Below are positions 1-7,987 of a stretch of 64,000 nucleotides of DNA, piece after piece (position 1 is the first letter of the stretch; every line of letters starts with the position of its first letter). This DNA comes from JAPHTQ01 sp050287105. GTDB taxonomy: Bacteria; Pseudomonadota; Gammaproteobacteria; Thiohalomonadales; Thiohalomonadaceae. The translations under genes and the position numbers were made by a program. Location: positions 1 to 64,000 of the forward strand of contig JBNKBG010000001.1 of the NCBI GenBank assembly GCA_050287105.1, written 5' to 3'. The notes under the pieces are model-generated. The model was not told where the DNA came from and made no database searches. It saw only the letters and a program-made list of their open reading frames with translations.

Positions 1-327
1 CAGCAGTTCAAGGAACTCATTGCGGCAACGTTCGAAGGCGGGTTCATCGGCCAACAGGTTATTGAGCCAGAGGGTGAGACAGTCGACCAGCAGGCAGCGA
101 TCCGGCGCGGCGTGTTGTTTGAGCGCGGCGGCCAGCTCCAGCGGCTCCTCCACCAGTTGCCAGTGATTCGGGCGCTGCTGTCGGTGGCGCTCGATACGCG
201 CCGCCATCTCCTCGTCCAGCGCCTGGGCGGTGGCGATGTAGGTGACGGCGAGGCCGCTGGCTGTGGCTCGCTGCTCGGCCAGGGCGCTTTTACCGGAGCG
301 GGCGCCGCCGAGGATCAATTCGCGCAT
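1..327 (-). CDS. cobU: Adenosylcobinamide kinase/guanylyltransferase CobU (partial)
   Basis: Only the first 109 codons are present; the gene runs off the left edge. The product starts MRELILGGARSGKSALAE, which contains the P-loop GGARSGKS typical of CobU, and continues with a stretch VTYIATAQALDEEMAARI and RHRQQRPNHWQLVEEP that fits the same family. CobU phosphorylates adenosylcobinamide and then attaches GMP, activating the corrin for nucleotide-loop assembly of cobalamin. It is the only cobalamin gene visible here; the rest of a cob cluster, if there is one, would lie to the left. The ATG at 327 is the first codon of the conserved N-terminus. Confidence 0.9.
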   Translation of the reverse strand, partial: MRELILGGARSGKSALAEQRATASGLAVTYIATAQALDEEMAARIERHRQQRPNHWQLVEEPLELAAALKQHAAPDRCLLVDCLTLWLNNLLADEPAFERCRNEFLELL

Positions 328-391
328 GGGTTGACTCGTAAGGTGCTAAGAATGGGCATGATACCGGCTTTGGGCGACACTAAAAACGAAA

Positions 392-420
392 AGAGCGCGC
401 CCCTTGCGGTGGCGCGCTCT
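392..420 (-). terminator. Rho-independent terminator after ampE
   Basis: A perfect 10-bp stem (agagcgcgcc at 392-401 and ggcgcgctct at 411-420) is followed on the minus strand by a T-rich run, the complement of the A-rich 379-391. It lies 19 bp past the ampE stop and ends the operon that begins at 4549. Confidence 0.8.
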
Positions 421-438
421 GGCAGCGGAAAACGTTGT

Positions 439-1317
439 TTAAGACATCCAGCCTGCGAGGGTGAATAACGCTGCGATCCCCAGGAACACCACCACCGCGC
501 GGCGGATCAGTGCCATGGTTTCATGCAACAGGGAGAGGTCGTGCTCATGACCGTCCTTTTCCTCGCCCGGAATATAGCCCAGTGCACCGAGACCACTGGC
601 GATCAGTACCAGATGGCTGCCCAGTTCCCAGCGATCCTGCCACTCCTGAAGACGCCAGGCATGCAGGGCGTCAACAAAACTGCCGGCAAAGGCGTAGGCC
701 AGGGAGCAGAGGCGGGCGGGTGGCCAATTTAGAATGGAGTGAAGACGCTGTACCGCGGCGGCGAGTTCTGGGGTGTACTCATCCTTGCGGCTGTTGTTGG
801 CCAGTTGCGAGGTAAGGCGATAGAGAATAGCGCCGGTCGGACCCAGCACCAGGAACCAGATCAACACGGCGAAGATGCGTTCGTTGGCCTCCACCAGGGA
901 AATTTCGATCATACGACGCGTACGTTCTGCTTCGGTGTCAGGTATGTCTCCGCCCAACAGGAGTGCGGCATGCTCCTTGGCCGATTCCTGATCGTCCCGT
1001 TCCTCCGCCTCGATATAGGCCTCGACCTGTGCCTCCAGATCGTGCGGTCCAAAACTGAACAGCAACACCAGTACCGAGAAGATGAGCCCCAGCCCGACCC
1101 ACCAATGGGTCAGGTAGTATTCTGCGGCGAGTACTAAAAAAATCGGTAACAGGAGAATCAACAGCACGCCTAGCGGACCATTAGTGCCCTGCATACCGGA
1201 TAGCCGCGCTGTCACCCACGCCGCATAACGGCGGAACCAGCCAAAGTTCCTGAACTCCTCCATTGAACCAAGGAAGCGCTCCACCACCAGGCTGATCAGG
1301 ATTGCGATTAGTTCCAT
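439..1317 (-). CDS. ampE: AmpE-family inner-membrane protein
   Basis: 292 residues, close to the usual AmpE length of about 284. The start MELIAILISLVVERFL is the typical AmpE beginning. Hydrophobic segments are visible near residues 1-15, 50-90 (two close together), 148-168 and 270-290, with a charged cytoplasmic loop between. AmpE is encoded next to AmpD in many gammaproteobacteria and has been proposed to be a sensor or accessory membrane protein in muropeptide signalling to AmpG/AmpR; its biochemical role is not settled. It follows ampD by 15 bp and is the last gene of the operon, before a strong terminator. Family call firm, function weak. Confidence 0.88.
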   Translation of the reverse strand: MELIAILISLVVERFLGSMEEFRNFGWFRRYAAWVTARLSGMQGTNGPLGVLLILLLPIFLVLAAEYYLTHWWVGLGLIFSVLVLLFSFGPHDLEAQVEAYIEAEERDDQESAKEHAALLLGGDIPDTEAERTRRMIEISLVEANERIFAVLIWFLVLGPTGAILYRLTSQLANNSRKDEYTPELAAAVQRLHSILNWPPARLCSLAYAFAGSFVDALHAWRLQEWQDRWELGSHLVLIASGLGALGYIPGEEKDGHEHDLSLLHETMALIRRAVVVFLGIAALFTLAGWMS

Positions 1318-1332
1318 ATTGTCGTGTTCTCG

Positions 1333-1908
1333 TCAGGCCGATTGAATCTTGTTGTGTGTGAGTTTGACGTAAAGTTCGTCCCAATCAAAGGCTGGGCCGG
1401 GATCGGTTTTACGTTCCGGTGCAATGTCGCTATGACCCACCATGCGTTTACGACTGAGTGTAGGATAGGCCTGCTCCAGTGCAGTAATCAATTCCGCCAG
1501 GGTAACGTATTGTATCTCTTCATAGGGTACCTCATCCGCACCCTCAAGTTCGATGCCGATGGAAAAATCGTTGCAACGCTCGCGTCCCTCAAAACTGGAG
1601 GCACCGGCATGCCAAGCGCGTTGGTGAAACGGTACGTATTGCACCAGTTCGCCATCGCGACGGATCAGTACGTGCGAAGAGACCTGCAATTGATAAATTT
1701 CAGCGAAATAGGGATGGACATTCGGATCGAGCCGATTGCAGAACAGGTCGTCGATCCAGGGACCACCGAACTGCTGTGGCGGCAGGCTGATGTTGTGGAT
1801 GACCAGCAACTCCGGTTCTGGATTGTCGGGACGTTCATCGCAGTTGGGCGAAGGCACCTGGCGCGCCTCACGCAGTAGACCGCTCTCCCTGTCGATATGC
1901 AGGCTCAC
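1333..1908 (-). CDS. ampD: 1,6-anhydro-N-acetylmuramyl-L-alanine amidase AmpD
   Basis: 191 residues, matching AmpD. AmpD is a cytoplasmic zinc amidase that removes the stem peptide from anhydro-muropeptides brought in by AmpG; this recycles wall material and lowers the signal that induces ampC beta-lactamase. Visible landmarks: LLVIHNISLPPQQFGGPWID with the first zinc histidine (about residue 38), RAWHAGASSFEGRERCNDFS, SIGIELEG, then MVGHSDIAPERKTDPGPAFD with the second histidine and the aspartate ligand. All three ligands are present, so it should be active. Its ATG overlaps the stop of the upstream thioredoxin-like gene (ATGA). Confidence 0.96.
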   Translation of the reverse strand: MSLHIDRESGLLREARQVPSPNCDERPDNPEPELLVIHNISLPPQQFGGPWIDDLFCNRLDPNVHPYFAEIYQLQVSSHVLIRRDGELVQYVPFHQRAWHAGASSFEGRERCNDFSIGIELEGADEVPYEEIQYVTLAELITALEQAYPTLSRKRMVGHSDIAPERKTDPGPAFDWDELYVKLTHNKIQSA

Positions 1909-2246
1909 GGCGCTTCCTGCGGCCCCTCTGAGAGGGCGGCGGTAATCGCGGCCTTGATGTGTTGTGGCAGAGGCTCCGCCTCGATCTGGGCGTGAAAATG
2001 GCCATCGCGAAAGAGGAACAGGGACGGCAGATGGAATACATCGAATTCGTTAGTCAGGGCCTGATCCTGCTGTGCATCTACCTCAAAAAGATTAAGCTCC
2101 GCGAACTCCTGTGGATGGCCTTCCAGCACCTGGCGCAACTGGCGACAGGAGCCGCAACCGGGTGCGGTAAACATAACGAGACTCAGACCCTTGCTATCCG
2201 CCAGGGTTGGATGAAAATCGAACTGGTTCAATCTGGTGAGCGCCAT
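1905..2246 (-). CDS. Thioredoxin-like protein
   Basis: 113 residues with a single thioredoxin fold. The active-site motif is CGSC in the context VMFTAPGCGSCRQLRQ (around residues 31-34), followed by a cis-proline-type segment HLPSLFLFRDG. No signal peptide is seen, so it probably acts in the cytoplasm on disulfides or as a redox sensor. The CGSC motif differs from the CGPC of classical thioredoxin, so it may be a specialised member. It lies between a CBS-pair protein gene (14 bp gap) and ampD (4-bp overlap), so translation is probably coupled to ampD. The substrate is unknown. Confidence 0.85.
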   Translation of the reverse strand: MALTRLNQFDFHPTLADSKGLSLVMFTAPGCGSCRQLRQVLEGHPQEFAELNLFEVDAQQDQALTNEFDVFHLPSLFLFRDGHFHAQIEAEPLPQHIKAAITAALSEGPQEAP

Positions 2247-2260
2247 TGCATTGCTCTCCT

Positions 2261-2674
2261 TTAATCAATATCAGCAAACATCCCTTTCACTACCATGTCA
2301 GTGTAACTCACGATGCCCACGACCTCACCGCTTTTATCCACTACCGGACAGCGCGAGAGATGAAAACGGGTAAACAGCCGTGCGCAGTAACGAATGTCCA
2401 TGTCCGGATCAACGGTGATCACCGGCTTTGCCATCACCTCATAAACATTGAGCCGTTCTGGTGCGCGATCCTGCGCCAGAATTTTGCGGCCAATGTCGGA
2501 GATCAGGAGCATGCCGTATTCATCGTCGTCATGCCGCTTGTTGACCACCAGACATTTGGTCTCCACATGCTTCATGGTGGCGACGGCATCACGTACCGTG
2601 GCCATACCGTCGACCATATCGAACTTGCGTTTCATCACGTCTTTAACGCGAATAACCTTTCTGTCGCTGCCCAT
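2261..2674 (-). CDS. CBS-pair domain protein
   Basis: 137 residues made almost entirely of two CBS motifs: residues about 8-65 (VKDVMKRKFDMVDGMATVRD to GMLLISDIGRKI) and about 75-132 (VYEVMAKPVITVDPDMDI to GIVSYTDMVVKG). CBS pairs bind adenine nucleotides and regulate partner proteins. There is no attached enzyme or channel domain, so it most likely acts in trans. Its start codon overlaps the stop of the PII-like gene (TAATG), which argues for a common role in controlling the DUF1538 transporter encoded upstream in the same operon. That link is inferred from context. Confidence 0.88.
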   Translation of the reverse strand: MGSDRKVIRVKDVMKRKFDMVDGMATVRDAVATMKHVETKCLVVNKRHDDDEYGMLLISDIGRKILAQDRAPERLNVYEVMAKPVITVDPDMDIRYCARLFTRFHLSRCPVVDKSGEVVGIVSYTDMVVKGMFADID

Positions 2675-3024
2675 TAGATTTCCTCCTCTACCGCGGAAGT
2701 GAGTTGCTCTACCTGGTGGACGACGCCGACCGCATCCTCCACATCGATCTGAAAGGCGATCCCGGTGCCAGGTTTTTCGTCAAACTGTCCCACCTGGGCG
2801 ATCTTCTCCAGAATCTTGCGACTCATGTGCTCCTCCACCAGGAACATCACCATGTCGCGCTGACTTTCCAGGGAGAGACCGAAGAAGGTCTTGCTCTTCT
2901 TGACCCCCTCGCCTCGCGCCTGATTAAGTACAGTGGCACCCGTGGCACCTGCCTCGCGTGCCGCATCCAGTACTGCATCGGTTTTGTCATCCTGTATCAG
3001 GGCAACCAGTAGTTTGAAATGCAT
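2674..3024 (-). CDS. PII-like signalling protein (DUF1538-associated)
   Basis: 116 residues that read as a PII-type ferredoxin-like fold: MHFKLLVALIQDDKTDAVLD, a GATGATVLNQARGEG stretch that resembles the glycine-rich T-loop entry of GlnB/GlnK, then a C-terminal half ending VVHQVEQLTSAVEEEI. The classical uridylylated tyrosine motif is not evident, so this is a PII-like rather than a canonical nitrogen PII protein. It sits 2 bp downstream of the second DUF1538 gene and overlaps the CBS gene by one base. PII-like proteins commonly bind to and gate a membrane transporter encoded beside them; that role is inferred here. Confidence 0.8.
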   Translation of the reverse strand: MHFKLLVALIQDDKTDAVLDAAREAGATGATVLNQARGEGVKKSKTFFGLSLESQRDMVMFLVEEHMSRKILEKIAQVGQFDEKPGTGIAFQIDVEDAVGVVHQVEQLTSAVEEEI

Positions 3025-3026
3025 GC

Positions 3027-3812
3027 TTATTCTCCCAGGTTTTCACGCTGCCTGTAGCGGCGCGCTCTCCATTCACTCAGTTGTGCATAACCCATCACCG
3101 ACATGATCGGAAACAGGCTGGCGAAGGCAATCAGGCCGAAGCCGTCGAGCATTGGACTACGACCCGGCACCGTGCTCGCCAGCCCCAGTCCAAGGGCGGT
3201 GACCAGCGGCACAGTGACCGTGGAGGTGGTAACGCCGCCGGAATCGTAGGCCAGGGCGACGATCAGTTTCGGCGCGTAGAGGGTCTGTATAATCACCACC
3301 ACGTAACCGGCAATGATGTAATAGTGCAGCGGCGTACCGGTAACAATACGGAAGGCACCGAGGGCGATACCGAGCGCAACACCGATTGCCACGGCAGTGC
3401 GCAGACCCCAGACACCAATGGCGCCACCGGAGACCTCATTGGCCTTGATCGCCACGGCGATCAGCGAGGGTTCTGCCACGGTGGTGGCGAAGCCAATGGA
3501 CAGGGCGAAAAGGTAGACCCACCAGTAGTCATCCCAATGCAGGGCGCGATCGATATCTCCACCAAGAATGAAGGCCGGATCGGTCAACTGCTTGGCCATC
3601 AGTTCGCCAAGCGGAAACAGTGCCTCCTGCAGGCCGATAAGGAATAGCGCCAGGCCAAGCAGGACGTAGCCAAATCCGATCAGAACCTTCTTGAGGTTAG
3701 CGATGGGACGGCGGATAACGAAGATCTGAAAACCAAAGATGATCAGGGCGATGGGCAATACATCACGCAGGGTGCCGAGCAGGGTATCCAGAATGAGATG
3801 CAGCAGTTCCAT
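3027..3812 (-). CDS. DUF1538 membrane protein, second subunit (UmpB-like)
   Basis: 261 residues, mostly hydrophobic, with about six or seven membrane segments and the DUF1538 signature blocks FGFQIFVIRRPIANLKKVL, GFATTVAEPSLIAVAIKA and AYDSGGVTTSTVTVPLVTAL. The blocks TTVAEP and SGGVTTST also occur in the paralogue just upstream, so the two probably form a heteromeric unit. From memory, a DUF1538 pair from Halomonas (UmpAB) was reported to act as a cation/proton antiporter; transport of monovalent cations is therefore a plausible role but not shown here. Start ATG overlaps the upstream stop (TGATG). Confidence 0.85.
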   Translation of the reverse strand: MELLHLILDTLLGTLRDVLPIALIIFGFQIFVIRRPIANLKKVLIGFGYVLLGLALFLIGLQEALFPLGELMAKQLTDPAFILGGDIDRALHWDDYWWVYLFALSIGFATTVAEPSLIAVAIKANEVSGGAIGVWGLRTAVAIGVALGIALGAFRIVTGTPLHYYIIAGYVVVIIQTLYAPKLIVALAYDSGGVTTSTVTVPLVTALGLGLASTVPGRSPMLDGFGLIAFASLFPIMSVMGYAQLSEWRARRYRQRENLGE

Positions 3813-4549
3813 CAGCCGATCACCATGCCGTAGCCCATGACGAAGATCATCGGTGTGAGTGAAGCGAAGGCGATCAGACCGAAGCCGTCGACCATCGGGT
3901 TGCGCCCCTTGATCGATGAGGCAAGACCGACACCGAGCGCCGTCACCAGCGGTACGGTGATGGTGGAGGTGGTGACACCGCCGGAGTCGTAGGCGATGCC
4001 GATGATCTCTTCCGGGGCGAACATGGTCATCACTACTACGCCGATGTAGCCGCCAATGATCAGATATTGAATCGGCCAGCCTTTGAGGATGCGCATCACG
4101 CCAAGGACAATGGCAAAACCGACAGAGAGTGCAACCGTGTAGCGAAGACCGCTGGCATAACTGGCCATGGATGCCTCTGAATGTTCGATCATCCCGCCCA
4201 GGGCAGCAACTTCCGCCGCCTCCCCTGCTACGGCGATCAGCGCCGGCTCCGCGACGGTGGTACCGAAACCGAGGGCGAAGGCGAAAGCTAGCAACCAGAA
4301 CAGGCTACCCTTGCGGGCAAAATCGTAGGCCATACTTTCGCCGATGGGGAAGAGCCCCATCTCCAGACCACGAATGAACAGGGTCAGGCCGAGTACCACC
4401 ATCAGGGTACCGAAGAGCATGGCACCGAGGTTAGGGATGGGCTGCTGTAACACCACGATCTGGAAGAAACCGATAACAAGGATGATCGGCGCCAGATCAC
4501 GCAGGCTATCCATAAAGGGACGTAAAACAGCAGGCAGGGGGAGATTCAA
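3812..4549 (-). CDS. DUF1538 membrane protein, first subunit (UmpA-like)
   Basis: 245 residues and first gene of the minus-strand operon. Membrane segments recur through the protein, and DUF1538 blocks are clear: FQIVVLQQPIPNLGAMLFG, GFGTTVAEPALIAVAGEA and AYDSGGVTTSTITVPLVTAL, with the C-terminal ending FVMGYGMVIG. It is a paralogue of the next gene but carries a distinct loop (about residues 115-130). The pair with PII-like and CBS proteins suggests a ligand-gated cation transporter. The start at 4549 leaves about 86 bp to the divergent gene at 4636, which must hold both promoters. Confidence 0.85.
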   Translation of the reverse strand: MNLPLPAVLRPFMDSLRDLAPIILVIGFFQIVVLQQPIPNLGAMLFGTLMVVLGLTLFIRGLEMGLFPIGESMAYDFARKGSLFWLLAFAFALGFGTTVAEPALIAVAGEAAEVAALGGMIEHSEASMASYASGLRYTVALSVGFAIVLGVMRILKGWPIQYLIIGGYIGVVVMTMFAPEEIIGIAYDSGGVTTSTITVPLVTALGVGLASSIKGRNPMVDGFGLIAFASLTPMIFVMGYGMVIG

Positions 4550-4635
4550 AACTCAGCTCGTCATGGTTTGCGAATGTTTTGTTAAAGGTACACTATTGCC
4601 TCACCCGTGCAACCTTAGCCAATCGTTTCAAAACT

Positions 4636-5169
4636 ATGTCTCAACAAACTCCTCAACGGGACAGTGCACACCGTACCGGCAAAGTCATGACTATTGCAGG
4701 CTGGATTGCCGGCCTCGCTCTTCTGACGCTGCTGTTTAACAACGTACTCGAGAAACAGGAGAATCCCAATCAGCGCGTTGCCGCACGGATGGGGGATGGT
4801 GGGGTACGTGAGGTGGTGCTGCAGCGCAATCGTTATGGCCACTACGTTGCCAATGGTGAGATCAATGGCCGTACGGTGGAGTTTTTGCTTGATACCGGCG
4901 CCACTGATGTTTCGATACCACAGTCCCTGGCAGCGCGATTGGGTCTGGAGCGTGGTCAACCGATTACCTACAACACTGCCAACGGCAATATCACCGCCTA
5001 CCTGACACGCATTCGGGATTTACGCCTCGGTAATATTGCACTGCAGGACATTCCGGCGAGCATCAATCCTTATAAAGGTGACGAGACCATTTTGCTGGGC
5101 ATGAGTTTTCTCAAGCATCTGGAGTTTACCCAGCGTGGCGATACGCTGATAATCCGGCAGTATCCATGA
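4636..5169 (+). CDS. Membrane-anchored retropepsin-like aspartic protease (TIGR02281-type)
   Basis: 177 residues from the ATG at 4636 (MSQQTPQRDSAHR). An in-frame TTG at 4579 would add 19 residues unlike the family. One membrane segment (about 19-35, IAGWIAGLALLTLLF) near the N-terminus is followed by a periplasmic domain with the single aspartic-protease motif FLLDTGATDVSIP, then NTANGNI and a second hydrophobic-hydrophobic-G motif ILLGMSFLKHL. Such one-domain proteins act as dimers, like retroviral protease. The substrate is not known. It is divergent from the DUF1538 operon and 51 bp ahead of the AGCS transporter gene. Confidence 0.88.
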   Translation: MSQQTPQRDSAHRTGKVMTIAGWIAGLALLTLLFNNVLEKQENPNQRVAARMGDGGVREVVLQRNRYGHYVANGEINGRTVEFLLDTGATDVSIPQSLAARLGLERGQPITYNTANGNITAYLTRIRDLRLGNIALQDIPASINPYKGDETILLGMSFLKHLEFTQRGDTLIIRQYP

Positions 5170-5220
5170 CGAATAAATACCGCCTTTGCCGGGCGATGAA
5201 ATAATAACGGGGGAAATGAG

Positions 5221-6579
5221 ATGGATGGCTTAATTGGGCAATTGACCGAATGGACCGGAGAGCTTTCGAGCCTGTTGTGGGGTAACTACCTCACCCTGAT
5301 CGCCCTGTTGGGCACCGGCATCTACCTGACCCTGCGCATGGGCTTTGTCCAGCTCAAGGGTTTTCGCCACAGCATCCAGCTCATCAGTGGCAAATACAGC
5401 GACCCGAGTCACCAGGGTGAGGTGTCGCACTTCCAGGCCCTGGCCACCGCCCTCTCCGCCACCGTTGGCACCGGTAATATCGCCGGGGTCGCTACGGCGA
5501 TCTCACTCGGTGGGCCGGGGGCGCTGTTCTGGATGTGGGTCACCGCCTTTGTTGGCATGGCCTCCAAATTCACCGAATGTACCCTGTCACTGAAATTCCG
5601 CGAGGTCGCCCCTGATGGGCAAATCTCCGGCGGACCGATGTACACCCTGCTGCACGGGCTGAAGATGCCACGTACTGCGACCCTCTTCGCCAGTTTCGCC
5701 CTGATCGCCTCTTTCGGTATCGGCAATATGGTGCAGGCCAACTCAGTGGTCGATGGGCTGGGCTATATCTGGCCGGAGATCAAACAGGCAAGCTGGATGA
5801 TTGGTACCGGGATGGCCATGCTGGTCGGACTGGTGATCCTCGGCGGAGTAAAGCGCATCGCCAAGGTGGCCAGCGCCATCGTCCCCTTTATGGCCGTACT
5901 CTATGTCTCTGCTGCGCTGATTGTGCTGTTCAACTATATCGATGCCATTCCGGCTGCCTTCACCACGATCCTCAATCACGCCCTCAACCCCTGGTCGGTA
6001 GGCGGTGCGGCTGTAGGTGAAGCGATCCGCTGGGGTGTGGCGCGCGGTCTCTTCTCCAATGAGGCCGGACTCGGTTCCTCACCGATGGCCCATGCCGCCG
6101 CACGCACCAACGAGCCGGTACGCGAGGGTTTGGTGGCGATGATGGAACCGTTCATCGACACCATCGTGATCTGTACCATGACCGGCCTGGTGATCGTGGT
6201 CACCGGTGCCTATGCCAGTGCACCGAAAGATGCGGTGGGTGCGGCACTCACCGCCTACGCCTTCAGCCAGAGCCTGGGATCGGGCGGGGCAATGGTTGTG
6301 GGCATCGGCCTGGCGCTGTTTGCCTTCTCCACCATCATCGCCTGGTCCTATTACGGTGATCGCTCGGCGCACTTCCTCTTCGGCGAGAAGGCGGTGATGC
6401 CCTACCGGGTGGTCTATACGTTACTGGTAGTCTTCGGTGCAGCGGTTCCGCTCAATTTGGTATGGAACATCGCCGATGTCACCAATATTCTGATGGCACT
6501 GCCAAATCTGCTTTCACTGCTGTTGCTGGCTGGCCTGGTAAAGAAATTGAAGGATGGTTATTTCGCCAGCGGCCATTAG
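5221..6579 (+). CDS. Alanine/glycine:cation symporter family protein (AGCS)
   Basis: 452 residues, the usual AGCS length, with about eleven membrane segments. Family landmarks: GTGIYLTLRMGFVQLKGFRH, ATALSATVGTGNIAGVATAI (sodium/substrate site), FWMWVTAFVGMASKFTEC, GGPMYTL, RGLFSNEAGLGSSPMAHAAA and AWSYYGDRSAHFLFG. It should import alanine, glycine or a similar small amino acid with sodium (or proton) across the inner membrane. The substrate cannot be told from sequence. A terminator follows at 6612-6640, so it is probably transcribed alone or with the protease before it. Confidence 0.94.
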   Translation: MDGLIGQLTEWTGELSSLLWGNYLTLIALLGTGIYLTLRMGFVQLKGFRHSIQLISGKYSDPSHQGEVSHFQALATALSATVGTGNIAGVATAISLGGPGALFWMWVTAFVGMASKFTECTLSLKFREVAPDGQISGGPMYTLLHGLKMPRTATLFASFALIASFGIGNMVQANSVVDGLGYIWPEIKQASWMIGTGMAMLVGLVILGGVKRIAKVASAIVPFMAVLYVSAALIVLFNYIDAIPAAFTTILNHALNPWSVGGAAVGEAIRWGVARGLFSNEAGLGSSPMAHAAARTNEPVREGLVAMMEPFIDTIVICTMTGLVIVVTGAYASAPKDAVGAALTAYAFSQSLGSGGAMVVGIGLALFAFSTIIAWSYYGDRSAHFLFGEKAVMPYRVVYTLLVVFGAAVPLNLVWNIADVTNILMALPNLLSLLLLAGLVKKLKDGYFASGH

Positions 6580-6611
6580 CCAGAGCAACAATGAGCAGTG
6601 TAATATTGCCG

Positions 6612-6640
6612 GACCCGCTGCGTGCGGGTCTGTTTCTATT
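6612..6640 (+). terminator. Rho-independent terminator after the AGCS gene
   Basis: The stem GACCCGC (6612-6618) pairs with GCGGGTC (6624-6630) over a 5-base loop and is followed by TGTTTCTATT. It lies 33 bp past the transporter stop and just ahead of the FKBP start. Confidence 0.7.
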
Positions 6641-6663
6641 CACTTCTGCGGGAGAAAAAACTA

Positions 6664-7008
6664 ATGAGCGAAATCACCACCACATCAGGCCTTAAAATCG
6701 AAGAACTGAAAGAAGGCGAAGGCAGCATTGCCGAAAGCGGGCAAACGGTATCGGTGCACTACACCGGCTGGCTGACCGACGGCACCAAATTCGACTCCAG
6801 CAAGGATCGTAACCAGCCGTTTAGCTTTAACCTCGGTGCCGGCATGGTCATAAAGGGCTGGGACGAAGGGGTTGCCGGAATGAAGATTGGCGGTACACGC
6901 AAGCTGACCATTCCTTCGCAACTGGGTTATGGCGCGCGCGGTGCAGGTGGTGTGATCCCGCCGGATGCCACACTGATCTTCGAGGTTGAACTGCTGGACA
7001 TTCTCTGA
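6664..7008 (+). CDS. FKBP-type peptidyl-prolyl cis-trans isomerase
   Basis: 114 residues, one complete FKBP domain and nothing else. It catalyses cis-trans isomerisation of X-Pro bonds and helps folding. Conserved pocket residues are in place: VSVHYTGWLTDGTKFDSS, FSFNLGAGMVIKGWDEGVAG, RKLTIPSQLGYGARGAGGVI and DATLIFEVELLDI. No signal peptide is seen, so it is cytoplasmic. The ATG at 6664 follows GGGAG; an in-frame upstream ATG at 6622 lies inside the preceding terminator and is rejected. The nadC start lies one base past its stop, so the two are probably co-transcribed. Confidence 0.94.
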   Translation: MSEITTTSGLKIEELKEGEGSIAESGQTVSVHYTGWLTDGTKFDSSKDRNQPFSFNLGAGMVIKGWDEGVAGMKIGGTRKLTIPSQLGYGARGAGGVIPPDATLIFEVELLDIL

Positions 7009-7009
7009 A

Positions 7010-7858
7010 GTGACCACCGCACTAACTATCGAAACCATCCGCGAGCAGGCACGCATCGCACTTGCTGAGGATATCGGCAAGGGCGATATCACTGGCGCCC
7101 TGATCGCCAAGTCGGCCGTTGCCACGGCCAGGGTGATCTGCCGGGAAAACGCGGTGATCTGTGGCTGTGAATGGTTTAACCAGGTATTTGCCCTGCTCGA
7201 TACGTCGATACATATCGATTGGCATGTGGAAGATGGTTACCGGGTCGAACCCGGAAAAATGCTCTGCTCCCTGACCGGCCCCGCCAGGGCGCTGTTAAGT
7301 GGTGAAAGAACCGCACTCAACTTCCTGCAAACCCTCTCCGGTACCGCTACGCGGGCGGCGCAGTATGTGGCCGCAGTGGAAGGTACCGAGGTAAAGGTGC
7401 TCGATACCCGCAAAACCCTGCCGGGACTACGACTGGCGCAGAAATATGCGGTGAAGTGTGGTGGCGGGCAAAATCACCGTATCGGCCTGTTCGACGGGGT
7501 GCTGATAAAGGAGAACCACATCGCCGCCGCTGGCTCTATCGCCAATGCGGTGGGGTGGGCACGCCAAACGACACCGCCAGGTATGCAGGTTGAGGTCGAA
7601 GTGGAGAATATGCAGGAGATCGAGGAGGCGCTGGTCGCAGGTGCCGATATTCTGCTACTGGACAATATGACCCCCGGCCAGCTGCGTGAGGCGGTAGACC
7701 GGGTCAAGGGGCGCGCCCTGCTGGAGGCATCTGGCGGGATAACATTAGGAAATATAAGAGAAATTGCTGAAACCGGGGTCGACTTTATCTCCGTAGGGGA
7801 GATGACCAAGAATGTGGCGGCCATCGACCTCTCAATGCGTTTTAGCAGCCCGAGCTGA
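7010..7858 (+). CDS. nadC: Nicotinate-nucleotide pyrophosphorylase (carboxylating)
   Basis: 282 residues from a GTG at 7010. NadC converts quinolinate and PRPP to nicotinate mononucleotide, CO2 and pyrophosphate in de novo NAD synthesis. Clear blocks: ALAEDIGKGDITGALI, SGERTALNFLQTLSGTAT, VLDTRKTLPGLRLAQKYAVK, CGGGQNHRIGLFDGVLIKEN, VEVEVENMQEIEEAL, ILLDNMTPGQLREAV and EASGGITLGNI. The Arg/Lys/His ligands of quinolinate and PRPP lie in the TRKT and GGGQNHR segments. Start choice is dictated by the FKBP stop at 7006-7008; no ATG is available nearby in frame. It precedes pilB, an arrangement also common in pseudomonads. Confidence 0.96.
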   Translation: MTTALTIETIREQARIALAEDIGKGDITGALIAKSAVATARVICRENAVICGCEWFNQVFALLDTSIHIDWHVEDGYRVEPGKMLCSLTGPARALLSGERTALNFLQTLSGTATRAAQYVAAVEGTEVKVLDTRKTLPGLRLAQKYAVKCGGGQNHRIGLFDGVLIKENHIAAAGSIANAVGWARQTTPPGMQVEVEVENMQEIEEALVAGADILLLDNMTPGQLREAVDRVKGRALLEASGGITLGNIREIAETGVDFISVGEMTKNVAAIDLSMRFSSPS

Positions 7859-7987
7859 ACCTCCCACGCGCCACATCAGGACTTGAACGGGTTTCCATTC
7901 TCAAAGAATACCAGTAGAAATAAAACGTAAAATAACATAAGGTTAGCTAGCGGTTCCGCTTACAATAAAACCTTTGGTATCAAGGAT

